Assembly: GCA_003455595.1 (NCBI GenBank)
Contig: DMQT01000060.1
Location: forward strand, 10,461-17,593
Source: Betaproteobacteria bacterium
Lineage (GTDB): Bacteria; Pseudomonadota; Gammaproteobacteria; Burkholderiales; Sulfuriferulaceae
DNA: 7,133 nucleotides
Direction of reading: 5' to 3'
A program made the translations under genes and the position numbers. Under the pieces are notes generated by a model. The model was not told the origin of the DNA and ran no database searches. It saw nothing but the letters and a program-made list of their open reading frames with translations. Below, piece after piece: positions 1-7,085 of this stretch (position 1 is its first letter; every line of letters starts with the position of its first letter).

Positions 1-1598
1 AAGAAACCATCCAGAGCTTTGTGCGCTACAAGCAGAAAGTCGATCCGTATGGCCGCTTCAACAAGGGCAAACTGCTGCCCGGCGCCGATCTGCGCAATGC
101 CTATACGCCGAGTTTTTCACTGCTGGAAGCCGAATCGCTGATCATGGAGCAGTCCGAGATTGGCGAAATCGCCGATTCGATCAAGGACTGCCTGCGCTGC
201 GGCAAGTGCAAGCCAGTATGCAACACGCATATTCCGCGCGCCAACCTGCTGTATTCACCGCGCAACAAGATCCTCGCCACCTCGTTGCTGATCGAGGCGT
301 TTCTGTACGAGGAACAAACCCGGCGTGGCGTGTCGATCCAGCATTTCGACGAATTCGGCGATGTAGCCGACCACTGCACCGTGTGTCATAAATGCCTCAA
401 CCCATGCCCGGTCAATATCGACTTCGGCGACGTGTCAATTGCGATGCGCAATTTTCTGCGCAAACAAGGCAAGAAAAAATTCAACCCCGGCACCAGCGCG
501 TCGATGTTTTTCCTCAACGCCACCGATCCGGCCACCATCAAGCTCACCCGCAAGGTGATGATCGAATGGGGCTACAAAGCTCAGCGCCTGGCGTATCAGG
601 GTGCCAAAAAACTCGGCCTGCTCAAGCCGCAAACCGCACACCCGCCCGCCACGCTCGGCACCGCGCCGATCAAGGCGCAGGTGATCCATTTCATCAACAA
701 GCCGATGCCAGGCGGACTGCCGAAAAAAACTTCGCGCGCCTTGCTGGGGCTGGAAGACAGCAAGATCGTGCCGGTGATTCGCAACCCGGCAAAAGTCACC
801 GAAGACAGCGACGCAGTATTCTATTTCCCCGGCTGCGGCTCGGAGCGGCTGTTCTCACAAGTCGGGCTGGCGACACAGGCGATGCTGTATGAACTTGGCA
901 CCCAGACCGTGCTGCCACCCGGCTACCTGTGCTGCGGTTATCCGCAAACGGCAGGCGGGCAGCAGGACAAGGGCGACGCCATCAGCACCGAAAACCGCGT
1001 GCTGTTTCACCGCGTGGCGAATACCCTGAACTACCTCGACATCAAGACCGTCATCGTGTCGTGCGGCACCTGTATGGATCAGTTACTAAAGTACCAGTTC
1101 GAGAAGATATTCCCCGGCTGCCGCCTGCTCGACATCCACGAATACCTGCTGGAAAAGGGTGTCAAGCTCGACGGCGTGGGCGGCACGCGCTACATGTATC
1201 ACGACCCCTGCCACACGCCGATGAAGACCTATCAGCCGATGAAAGTGGTGAACGAACTGATGGGCGAAGAGGTGAAACTGTCCGAACGCTGCTGCGGCGA
1301 ATCGGGCACGCTGGCAGTGTCGCGGCCGGATATTTCGACCCAGATCCGCTTCCGCAAGGAAGAGGAAATCCGCAAGGTGGCGGGCGAACTGCGCGTGGTA
1401 TCGGGGGCGACCACGCCGGTCAAAATTCTCACCTCGTGCCCGTCATGCCTGCAAGGCCTGGCGCGCTACGACGACGACGCCGATACGCAAGCCGATTACA
1501 TCGTGGTGGAAATGGCGAAGAAAATCCTCGGCGACGACTGGATGGAGCGCTACATCGAACAGGCCAGCAACGGCGGTATCGAGCGCGTGCTGCTATGA
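1..1598 (+). CDS. FAD/iron-sulfur oxidoreductase (D-lactate dehydrogenase/glycolate oxidase-like), 5'-truncated by the window edge
   Basis: This is the C-terminal part of a large redox enzyme. The frame is open from base 3 (E-T-I-Q-S-F before the GTG at 21), so the GTG is almost certainly an internal valine and the gene starts upstream of the window. Numbering from that GTG as 1, residues 1-20 (DPYGRFNKGKL) look like the end of an FAD-linked oxidase C-terminal domain. A 4Fe-4S cluster motif follows (C57, C60, C63, C67), then a second one (C119, C122, C125, C129-P). Two CCG (cysteine-rich, DUF224-type) domains come next: C272, CC304-305 with SCGTC near 348-351, and C397, CC424-425 with SCPSC near 472-476. 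This order matches the very long betaproteobacterial FAD/FMN oxidoreductases with DUF3683, which I recall at roughly 1,300 residues. They probably oxidise a 2-hydroxyacid and pass electrons through the Fe-S clusters towards quinone; the substrate is unknown. It is probably co-transcribed with the HIT gene 42 nt downstream. Confidence 0.9.
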   Translation, partial: ETIQSFVRYKQKVDPYGRFNKGKLLPGADLRNAYTPSFSLLEAESLIMEQSEIGEIADSIKDCLRCGKCKPVCNTHIPRANLLYSPRNKILATSLLIEAFLYEEQTRRGVSIQHFDEFGDVADHCTVCHKCLNPCPVNIDFGDVSIAMRNFLRKQGKKKFNPGTSASMFFLNATDPATIKLTRKVMIEWGYKAQRLAYQGAKKLGLLKPQTAHPPATLGTAPIKAQVIHFINKPMPGGLPKKTSRALLGLEDSKIVPVIRNPAKVTEDSDAVFYFPGCGSERLFSQVGLATQAMLYELGTQTVLPPGYLCCGYPQTAGGQQDKGDAISTENRVLFHRVANTLNYLDIKTVIVSCGTCMDQLLKYQFEKIFPGCRLLDIHEYLLEKGVKLDGVGGTRYMYHDPCHTPMKTYQPMKVVNELMGEEVKLSERCCGESGTLAVSRPDISTQIRFRKEEEIRKVAGELRVVSGATTPVKILTSCPSCLQGLARYDDDADTQADYIVVEMAKKILGDDWMERYIEQASNGGIERVLL

Positions 1599-1627
1599 AT
1601 GCCACCTACACCACCGTGCCCGTTATC

Positions 1628-1632
1628 GAGGA
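1628..1632 (+). promoter_or_regulatory. Ribosome binding site of the HIT-family gene
   Basis: GAGGA lies 8 nt upstream of the ATG at 1641 and just before an in-frame TAA at 1635-1637. That stop rules out any upstream start in this frame, so the two together fix the start codon. Confidence 0.7.
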
Positions 1633-1640
1633 TTTAACCA

Positions 1641-2051
1641 ATGGACACCTGTGAACTGTGTACCTCCCTTGGGGGCGAAGTATTGTGGCAAGACGCGTTT
1701 TGCCGTGTGGTGTTGGTGGATGACGCCGACTATCCTGGCTTTTGCCGGGTGATTTTGCAGGAACATGTGAAGGAAATGAGCGACTTGAGTGCGGTGCAGC
1801 AAAGCCGGTTGATGCGGGTGGTATTCGCCACTGAAGCGGCCGTGCGGCAGGTGCTCAAACCCGACAAGATCAACCTCGCCAGCCTCGGCAATCTGACCCC
1901 GCATCTGCACTGGCACGTGATTCCGCGCTTTGTTGACGACCGCCACTTCCCGCAGCCGATCTGGGCCGCTGCGCAGCGCGCGGCACGGCCTCAGGCGCAA
2001 CTCAACCTGATTGCCAGCGTGCTCAAGTCAGCGCTGGCGCAGAAACTGTAA
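1641..2051 (+). CDS. HIT family protein (histidine triad nucleotide hydrolase/transferase)
   Basis: This 136-residue protein is the usual length of a single-domain HIT protein. It carries the histidine triad H88-L-H90-W-H92-V-I followed by PR. The middle region has the family's EH(x)nDL pattern (E41, H42, D48, L49). An N-terminal C4-x2-C7 pair, with H42, resembles the zinc site of some bacterial HIT proteins; zinc binding is inferred. Family members hydrolyse or transfer nucleoside phosphoramidates or dinucleotides through the central triad histidine, in the cytoplasm. The actual substrate here cannot be told from sequence. The gene follows the FAD/Fe-S oxidoreductase by 42 nt on the same strand, so it is probably read from the same transcript. 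Its last 29 bp overlap the 3' end of phoR on the opposite strand. HIT genes next to this oxidoreductase family are a recurring betaproteobacterial arrangement as I recall it. Confidence 0.92.
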   Translation: MDTCELCTSLGGEVLWQDAFCRVVLVDDADYPGFCRVILQEHVKEMSDLSAVQQSRLMRVVFATEAAVRQVLKPDKINLASLGNLTPHLHWHVIPRFVDDRHFPQPIWAAAQRAARPQAQLNLIASVLKSALAQKL

Positions 2052-3348
2052 CAGGCGCTATCAAACGGCTGGACGGAAAACATACGGCAAAACAGCTGCC
2101 CTTGCCCACCTGACTGTCGATCATCAAGCGCGCCTGATGGCGTGTAACCACGTGTTTGACGATGGCCAGTCCCAGCCCGGTACCGCCGGTTTCGCGTGAC
2201 CGGCCCCGATCGACACGGTAAAAGCGCTCGGTCAACCTTGGAATATGATGCGCTTCGATACCATCACCGGTATCGCGTACCCGGAAACATACTTCACCCG
2301 CACGCGCTTCCCAGTACAGGCTGATATGGCCCTCCTTGGGTGTGTAGCGCACCGAGTTGCTGACCAGATTACCCAACGCGCTGCGCAGCTCGTCCGGATT
2401 ACCCTTGACCCACTGCTGCGCGGTGCTGATGAGCTCAATGTGGTGACGCCCGCCACTCAGGCTTTGCGCTTCCTGGTACAGCGATTGCACCAGCGCGGGC
2501 ACGTCCACTTCGGATTCCTGCAGACGGTTTTGCGGGCTTTCCAGGCGCGACAGCGTGAGCAGGTCTTCCACCAGCATGCGCATGCGCTCGGTCTGCTGCT
2601 GCATCAGATCGCTGTAGCGGCGAAAATCGACCGGGTTGATGTGCTCCATGTCGGCGAAGGTTTCGAGAAAACCGCCAACCACGGTCAATGGCGTGCGCAG
2701 CTCATGCGAGACATTGGCGACAAAATCGCGGCGCATCGCCTCCAGCAGTTCAATTTGCGTAATATCGCGTGAAATCAGCATTTTGCGCTTGTCACCAAAC
2801 GGCACCAGCTGCACCGACAGGGTGACATCGCGGCTGGCGGGCGACTTCATCACCAGCGCTTCGCTGTAATTGTGGCCCGCCAGATAATCGTGAAACGGCA
2901 CCTGGCGGATCAGATAACCAATGAACTGACCGCGGTCAGACGCATCGTCCAGGCCAAAATGACGGCTGGCAGCCGGATTGAACCAGTCAATCTGGTCGGT
3001 GCCGTTGAGCATGACAATGCCATCTGGAATCGCCTGCGCGGCGTGCTCGAACCGCTCCAGCACGGCGGTCAGTTTATTGGCACTGCGTTTCTGGCGCCGT
3101 AACTGGCGCTCCAGCCCGTAGAAAATATCATCCCACGCGCCGCGCGCCTGAGGCATGCCGTCGCGTTCACCGCGTTCCAGCCAGCGCGTCAGCACCGCCA
3201 TCTGGCGCAGATGATAACCCAGATAGGCGAGCAAGCCGACCAGCAGCAAGGCTACCGCGCTGTTGACGCCGAACAGCATGCCGACCATCAACGCTGCAAA
3301 AGACAAGCCCCCCAACACCAGCAGGGGACGCCACCAGAAATCAAACAC
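2023..3348 (-). CDS. phoR: Phosphate regulon sensor histidine kinase PhoR
   Basis: This 441-residue membrane histidine kinase is close to the length of E. coli PhoR (431). Two hydrophobic segments lie at about 8-27 and 29-46 with almost no periplasmic loop, typical of PhoR. A PAS domain follows at about 97-195. The H-box VSHELRTPLT carries the phosphorylated histidine H215. The ATP-binding domain has an N-box (N327, N331 in NLVSNSVRYTP), a G1 box DTGDG (359-363), an F-box RFYRVD (375-380) and a G2 box GGTGLGLAIVKHVV (388-401). All catalytic motifs are intact. The start is a GTG: an in-frame TAA lies 18 nt upstream and the next Met is residue 21, inside the first membrane segment. The Shine-Dalgarno is weak. 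It lies 37 nt downstream of phoB and is presumably co-transcribed. The tail beyond RLIA (about ten residues) appears to be an extension relative to E. coli PhoR, and most of it overlaps the HIT gene. Confidence 0.95.
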   Translation of the reverse strand: MFDFWWRPLLVLGGLSFAALMVGMLFGVNSAVALLLVGLLAYLGYHLRQMAVLTRWLERGERDGMPQARGAWDDIFYGLERQLRRQKRSANKLTAVLERFEHAAQAIPDGIVMLNGTDQIDWFNPAASRHFGLDDASDRGQFIGYLIRQVPFHDYLAGHNYSEALVMKSPASRDVTLSVQLVPFGDKRKMLISRDITQIELLEAMRRDFVANVSHELRTPLTVVGGFLETFADMEHINPVDFRRYSDLMQQQTERMRMLVEDLLTLSRLESPQNRLQESEVDVPALVQSLYQEAQSLSGGRHHIELISTAQQWVKGNPDELRSALGNLVSNSVRYTPKEGHISLYWEARAGEVCFRVRDTGDGIEAHHIPRLTERFYRVDRGRSRETGGTGLGLAIVKHVVTRHQARLMIDSQVGKGSCFAVCFPSSRLIAPVTVSAPALT

Positions 3349-3385
3349 AGAGTTGTCTGCCAGTTAACGCGAGGCCGCTATTGTA

Positions 3386-4078
3386 TCAGGCAGGTTGTGT
3401 CGACAAACGATAGCCTGCGCCGCGCACCGTATCGATCAGGCTCTCATGATGGGTTGGCTCCAGCGCCAGCCGCAGACGACGGATATGCACATCAACCGTA
3501 CGTTCTTCGACAAATACATGGTCACCCCACACGTGGTCGAGCAGCTGGGCGCGCGAGTATACGCGCTCTGGATGCGTCATCATAAAATGCAACAGACGAA
3601 ATTCGGTCGGACCCAGATCGACAGCAGTGCCGTCGCCCGTTACGCGGTGACTCACCGGATCCAGGCTGAGGCCACGGATTTCCACCTTGTCTTCGGTCAT
3701 CTGCGGCGCGCGTCGACGCAATACCGCCTTGATCCGCGCCGACAGCTCACGTGGTGAAAACGGCTTGGTGATGTAATCGTCGGCGCCGGTTTCCAGCCCA
3801 AGCACCTTGTCACGCTCGTCGCCGCGCGCGGTAAGCATGATGATCGGCACGTTCTTCATGCGCGAGTCGGCACGAAATTTTTTCGCCAGCTCGATGCCGC
3901 TCATACCCGGCAGCATCCAGTCCAGCAGCACCAGATCCGGCAAGGTTTCGCGCACGATGCCCACCGCCTGCTCGGCGGAATCAGCGCACAGGACCACGTG
4001 CCCGCCCTGCGACAGATTGAACTTCACCAGTTCCTGAATCCCCGGCTCGTCTTCCACCAACAATATCGTTGCAGCCAT
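3386..4078 (-). CDS. phoB: Phosphate regulon response regulator PhoB
   Basis: This 230-residue OmpR/PhoB-family transcription factor is full length. The receiver domain (about 1-120) has the acidic pocket E9-D10, the phosphoacceptor D53 in LLDWMLPG, the switch T83 and the conserved K105 in ITKPFSP. The C-terminal winged-helix DNA-binding domain (about 131-228) is very close to E. coli Pho[30 protein letters not shown], the recognition helix around [11 protein letters not shown], and the terminal hairpin TVRGAGYR. PhoR phosphorylates D53 when phosphate is scarce, and the active dimer binds 11-bp direct repeats at Pho regulon promoters. The ATG is supported by GGAG on the minus strand (4088-4085), 6 nt from the start. 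It leads the phoB-phoR operon, and a Pho box lies 38 bp upstream of the start codon, which implies positive autoregulation. No pst or phoU genes are visible in the window. Confidence 0.97.
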   Translation of the reverse strand: MAATILLVEDEPGIQELVKFNLSQGGHVVLCADSAEQAVGIVRETLPDLVLLDWMLPGMSGIELAKKFRADSRMKNVPIIMLTARGDERDKVLGLETGADDYITKPFSPRELSARIKAVLRRRAPQMTEDKVEIRGLSLDPVSHRVTGDGTAVDLGPTEFRLLHFMMTHPERVYSRAQLLDHVWGDHVFVEERTVDVHIRRLRLALEPTHHESLIDTVRGAGYRLSTQPA

Positions 4079-4116
4079 GCTTGACTCCGTTCATAACAAT
4101 GTGCGTAACGCATCTT

Positions 4117-4145
4117 ATGACAAGCTTATGACAAAACCATGACAG
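4117..4145 (-). promoter_or_regulatory. Pho box: three PhoB-binding repeats upstream of phoB
   Basis: On the minus strand the sequence reads CTGTCAT, TTGTCAT, TTGTCAT at 4145-4139, 4134-4128 and 4123-4117, in exact 11-bp steps separated by 4-bp linkers (GGTT, AAGC). The classical PhoB site is two 11-bp units of CTGTCAT plus a 4-bp AT-rich linker, so this is one full box plus an extra half site. The second and third units share an exact 10-bp repeat (CTTATGACAA on the plus strand at 4114-4123 and 4125-4134). The last unit sits 38 bp from the phoB start codon, the expected place for PhoB-activated transcription where the box replaces a -35 element. I could not assign an unambiguous -10. Confidence 0.88.
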
Positions 4146-4153
4146 GCGATTGC

Positions 4154-4183
4154 TTTCCGTTTATCCCCCGCGTCGGTTATGAT
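4154..4183 (+). promoter_or_regulatory. Candidate sigma-70 promoter for ubiE-ubiJ-ubiB
   Basis: TATGAT at 4178-4183 is a good -10 match. With an 18-bp spacer the only -35 candidate is the weak TTTCCG at 4154-4159. Transcription would start near 4190 and give a leader of about 27 nt before the ubiE ATG. The assignment rests mainly on the -10 hexamer and on its position in the divergent intergenic region, so it is tentative. Confidence 0.35.
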
Positions 4184-4216
4184 TCCGTCTGTTTTCACTG
4201 AAGTTTTCCCGCCCTG

Positions 4217-4951
4217 ATGGACAACAACACCCACTTTGGTTTCAAGACCGTTGCCGAGTCCGAAAAAGCCGGCAAAGTCGCCGGGGTTTTTCACTCGGTG
4301 GCGCAGCGTTACGACGTCATGAACGACCTGATGTCGGTTGGGCTGCATCGCGCCTGGAAGCGCTTCACCATCGAGACCTCGGGGGTCAAGCCGGGCAACC
4401 GCGTGCTCGACGTCGCCGGCGGCACGGCCGACCTGACCCGCCTGTTCCTGAAAAAAGTCGGCGACACAGGCCAGGTCTGGCTCACCGACATCAACAGCTC
4501 GATGTTGACGGTCGGGCGCGACCGCATGCTGGATGAAGGCCAAGCCGTGCCGGTGGCGCAATGCAACGGCGAAAAACTGCCATTCCCTGACAATTATTTC
4601 GATTGCGTCAGCGTCGCATTCGGCCTGCGCAACATGACGCACAAGGATGCGGCGCTGGCCGACATGTACCGCGTGCTGCGTCCCGGTGGACGCCTGCTGG
4701 TACTGGAGTTTTCCAAAATCTGGAAGCCGCTGGCACCGCTGTACGACGCCTATTCATTCAAGTTGCTGCCGTTCATGGGCAAACTGGTCGCGAAAGATGC
4801 CGACAGCTACCAATATCTGGCCGAATCCATCCGCATGCACCCGGATCAGGAAACGCTCAAAGCCATGATGGAGCAGGCAGGCTTTGCCAAAGTCGATTAT
4901 TTCAACCTCAGCGGCGGCGTGGTGGCTTTGCACAAAGGCTACAAGTTCTGA
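4217..4951 (+). CDS. ubiE: Ubiquinone/menaquinone biosynthesis C-methyltransferase UbiE
   Basis: UbiE is a SAM-dependent methyltransferase that adds the C-methyl group to the benzoquinol ring in ubiquinone synthesis and, in organisms that make it, converts demethylmenaquinol to menaquinol. The 244-residue protein is the normal length. It shows the UbiE signature [18 protein letters not shown] (31-48), SAM motif [10 protein letters not shown] (64-72), the acidic residue after beta-2 (D91 in LTDIN), NGEKLPF (117-123), FGLRNM (135-140) and the second signature [10 protein letters not shown] (151-160). The C-terminus [12 protein letters not shown] is typical. The ATG start is secure: an in-frame TGA lies at 4199-4201 and the next Met is residue 35, inside the signature. 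No convincing Shine-Dalgarno precedes it, only TGAAG about 13 nt away. It is the first gene of the ubi operon and is divergent from phoB. Confidence 0.97.
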   Translation: MDNNTHFGFKTVAESEKAGKVAGVFHSVAQRYDVMNDLMSVGLHRAWKRFTIETSGVKPGNRVLDVAGGTADLTRLFLKKVGDTGQVWLTDINSSMLTVGRDRMLDEGQAVPVAQCNGEKLPFPDNYFDCVSVAFGLRNMTHKDAALADMYRVLRPGGRLLVLEFSKIWKPLAPLYDAYSFKLLPFMGKLVAKDADSYQYLAESIRMHPDQETLKAMMEQAGFAKVDYFNLSGGVVALHKGYKF

Positions 4952-5538
4952 TGCTGTCCGGCTGGTCCGTATCGGCGGTGTTGCCGCCCCTCAATCACCT
5001 GCTCCGTCAGGGTGGGTGGGCACAGGCACGACTGCAGCCCTACGCGGGCTATGGCTTCATTGTCGAGGCATTCCCGTTCAGTCTGCCGCTTGTCATCAGC
5101 CCGCAAGGCCTGTTCGAACGCACCACACCAGACGCCATTCCCGCAGCAACGCTGCACCTCAACCCGTTGCTGCTGGCACGCATCGCCACGCGCGATCCGA
5201 TGGCACTGCGTAGCGTGGTGATCGACGGCGACGCACAATTTGCCGCCGCACTCGGCAGCGTGTTCCGCGACCTGGAATGGGATATGGAAGCCGACCTGAG
5301 CCGGATAGTGGGTGATGTCGCCGCACACCGCGTGGCGACGAGTGTGCATGCCGTGCAAACCTGGCAACGCAATGCCACGGACAGCGTACAACGCTCCCTT
5401 GCCGAATACGCCACCGAAGAATCCCCGCTACTGGTCAAGCGCCATCATGTTGCTGCCTTCGTGGCCGAGGTCGATGCGCTACGCGACCAGACGGCCCGGC
5501 TGGAAAAACGCCTGCAGTTACTGTCTGAAAAGCATTAA
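4951..5538 (+). CDS. ubiJ: Ubiquinone biosynthesis accessory factor UbiJ (SCP2-like lipid-binding protein)
   Basis: UbiJ binds hydrophobic quinone precursors through an SCP2-type domain and, with UbiK, organises the cytosolic Ubi complex (known from E. coli). The 195-residue product is close to E. coli UbiJ (about 200). The SCP2-like region spans about 15-115. The family block LEWDMEADLSRIVGDVAAHR begins at 108. A C-terminal heptad-rich helix at about 168-192 (VDALRDQTARLEKRL) is a predicted coiled coil, as expected for the partner-binding end. The start is the ATG sharing one base with the ubiE stop (TGATG); AAAGG lies 12 nt upstream inside ubiE, so translational coupling is likely. The frame is open much further upstream, but that extension would overlap ubiE by about 350 nt and shows no family similarity. 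The position between ubiE and ubiB is diagnostic. Confidence 0.92.
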   Translation: MLSGWSVSAVLPPLNHLLRQGGWAQARLQPYAGYGFIVEAFPFSLPLVISPQGLFERTTPDAIPAATLHLNPLLLARIATRDPMALRSVVIDGDAQFAAALGSVFRDLEWDMEADLSRIVGDVAAHRVATSVHAVQTWQRNATDSVQRSLAEYATEESPLLVKRHHVAAFVAEVDALRDQTARLEKRLQLLSEKH

Positions 5539-5541
5539 ACC

Positions 5542-7065
5542 ATGCGCATTTTTCGCCTGATTACCATTGTCTGGGTCGCGCTGCGCTTCGGTCTGGATGA
5601 ATTCTTCCTCGGCCACGAGCGCGTGCGCGCGCTGCGCTGGCTGGTCAAAACCACGCTGTTCTGGCGCCACTTGTCCGAGCCGCGTGCAGTTCGACTGCGC
5701 CGCGCGCTGGAAGCACTGGGGCCGATTTTCGTCAAATTCGGTCAGATGCTGTCCACCCGCCGCGACCTCATGCCACCCGACATCGCCGACGAACTGGCGC
5801 GCCTGCAGGACCGCGTGCCGCCGTTTCCTGCCGCACAGGTTCGGCAAATTTTGCAGCGCGTGTATGGCCGTCCGGTGGAACAGGTGTTTATCCAGTTCGA
5901 CGCCGAGCCAATCGCCAGCGCATCCATGGCGCAAGTGCATTTTGCCGTACTACAGGACGGCACCGAAGCGGCAGTGAAAGTATTACGCCCCGGCCTGAGC
6001 GAGATTATCGACCATGACCTCGGCCTGCTCGAAGCCGCTGCCATGCTGGTGGAAAAACTGTTCGCCGATGGCCGTCGCCTGCATCCACGCGAAGTGGTGG
6101 CGGAATTCCGCAAAACGCTGTTCGACGAATTGGACTTGATGCGCGAGGCGTCCAACTGTTCACAGCTGCGACGCAATTTCGAAGGCTCGCCTCTACTGAT
6201 CGTGCCTGAGGTGTACTGGGATTATTGCGAGACCGAAGTGATGGTGATGGAGCGCATGAAAGGCGTGCCCATCAGCCAGATCGGCACGCTGCGCAAGATG
6301 GGCGTGGATATTCCCAGACTTGCCATGTCAGGCGTCGAGATATTTTTCACCCAGGTATTCCGCGACGCTTTTTTCCATGCCGACATGCATCCTGGCAATA
6401 TCCAGGTCAATGCCAGCGGGCAATACATCGCGCTCGATTTCGGTATCATGGGCACGCTGACTGAAGTCGATAAAAACTACCTGGCACAAAACTTTCTGGC
6501 GTTTTTTCAGCGTGATTATCGCGCCGTGGCCCAAGCGCACGTCGATGCAGGCTGGACCCCGGCGGATACGCGCGTGGATGAATTCGAAGCCGCCATCCGC
6601 GCAGTGTGCGAGCCGGTGTTCGACCGCCCGTTGAAAGAGATTTCCTTCGGCAAAGTGTTGTTGCGCCTGTTCCAGACCTCGCGCCGTTTCAACATGGAAA
6701 TCCAGCCGCAGCTGGTGCTATTGCAAAAAACCTTGCTCAACATCGAAGGGCTGGGACGCCAGCTCGACCCGGATCTGGATTTGTGGAAAACCGCCAAACC
6801 GTTTCTGGAACGCTGGATGAGCGAACAGATTGGCTGGCGCGGTGCGATCAAAGCATTACGCCAGGAAGGGCCGCGCTGGGCCGTGTTGCTGCCGCAACTG
6901 CCACGGCTCGCACACGCCTATCTTTCGCGCGGTGATAGCTCTATCGAAGCGCTCTCGCACCAACTGGCCAAGGTACAGATCCGTTTGGGCAATCTTCTGG
7001 CTGTTATCACGCTACTGCTTGTTATTTTGGTCGCCCTGGTCGGATATAACCTGTTCTCGAATTAA
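5542..7065 (+). CDS. ubiB: Ubiquinone biosynthesis protein UbiB (ABC1/COQ8 atypical kinase)
   Basis: UbiB belongs to the ABC1/COQ8/ADCK family of atypical kinase-like ATPases, needed for efficient ubiquinone synthesis at the inner membrane. The family motifs are all visible in the 507-residue product: KFGQ (K65-Q68, the KxGQ inhibitory motif) followed by [17 protein letters not shown], the Ala-rich loop ASASMAQVH (125-133) in place of a glycine-rich loop, the ATP lysine K146 in VKV, the [11 protein letters not shown] block (195-205), the catalytic HADMHPGN (279-286, D281) and the metal-binding DFG (299-301). A hydrophobic tail at about 484-503 is a probable membrane anchor, and residues 3-17 are also hydrophobic. 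E. coli UbiB is longer (546) with two C-terminal membrane segments, whereas here only one is evident. The ATG follows the ubiJ stop by 3 nt with only a weak ribosome site, suggesting coupled translation. Confidence 0.96.
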   Translation: MRIFRLITIVWVALRFGLDEFFLGHERVRALRWLVKTTLFWRHLSEPRAVRLRRALEALGPIFVKFGQMLSTRRDLMPPDIADELARLQDRVPPFPAAQVRQILQRVYGRPVEQVFIQFDAEPIASASMAQVHFAVLQDGTEAAVKVLRPGLSEIIDHDLGLLEAAAMLVEKLFADGRRLHPREVVAEFRKTLFDELDLMREASNCSQLRRNFEGSPLLIVPEVYWDYCETEVMVMERMKGVPISQIGTLRKMGVDIPRLAMSGVEIFFTQVFRDAFFHADMHPGNIQVNASGQYIALDFGIMGTLTEVDKNYLAQNFLAFFQRDYRAVAQAHVDAGWTPADTRVDEFEAAIRAVCEPVFDRPLKEISFGKVLLRLFQTSRRFNMEIQPQLVLLQKTLLNIEGLGRQLDPDLDLWKTAKPFLERWMSEQIGWRGAIKALRQEGPRWAVLLPQLPRLAHAYLSRGDSSIEALSHQLAKVQIRLGNLLAVITLLLVILVALVGYNLFSN

Positions 7066-7085
7066 GCTGAGCGCGGAATGACGCC

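Noticed and set aside
21..23. GTG at 21 as the true start of the first gene
   Set aside because: The frame is open back to base 3, no Shine-Dalgarno precedes the GTG, and the sequence just after it matches the end of an FAD-oxidase domain, so the protein must begin upstream.
392..892. 166-codon open frame on the + strand inside the oxidoreductase gene
   Set aside because: Composition is Arg/Gln/His-rich with no recognisable motif, and it overlaps the conserved second 4Fe-4S region of the real gene.
929..1654. 241-codon open frame on the + strand inside the oxidoreductase gene
   Set aside because: It is a shifted-frame shadow of a GC-rich gene, very rich in Arg, Gly and His, while the real frame carries intact Fe-S and CCG motifs.
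2052..2110. Possible terminator hairpin after the HIT gene
   Set aside because: No stable stem followed by a T-run was found, and the stretch is coding sequence for phoR on the other strand.
2245..2772. 175-codon + strand frame antisense to phoR
   Set aside because: It is a mirror of the kinase catalytic domain coding sequence; its composition is explained by the antisense codons of a real gene.
4115..4642. 175-codon antisense frame covering the intergenic region and the ubiE 5' half
   Set aside because: It would run through the Pho box and is antisense to conserved UbiE motifs. No family resemblance and no ribosome site were seen.
4603..4950. Open frame extending ubiJ upstream to 4603 (would make a 311-residue protein)
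   Set aside because: The extension lies entirely over ubiE in another frame, has arginine-rich low-similarity composition, and the UbiJ family begins at the ATG at 4951.
4939..5438. Two overlapping antisense frames (150 and 129 codons) opposite ubiJ
   Set aside because: They are Cys/Arg/His-rich shadows with no motif, opposite a gene placed firmly by operon position and family signature.
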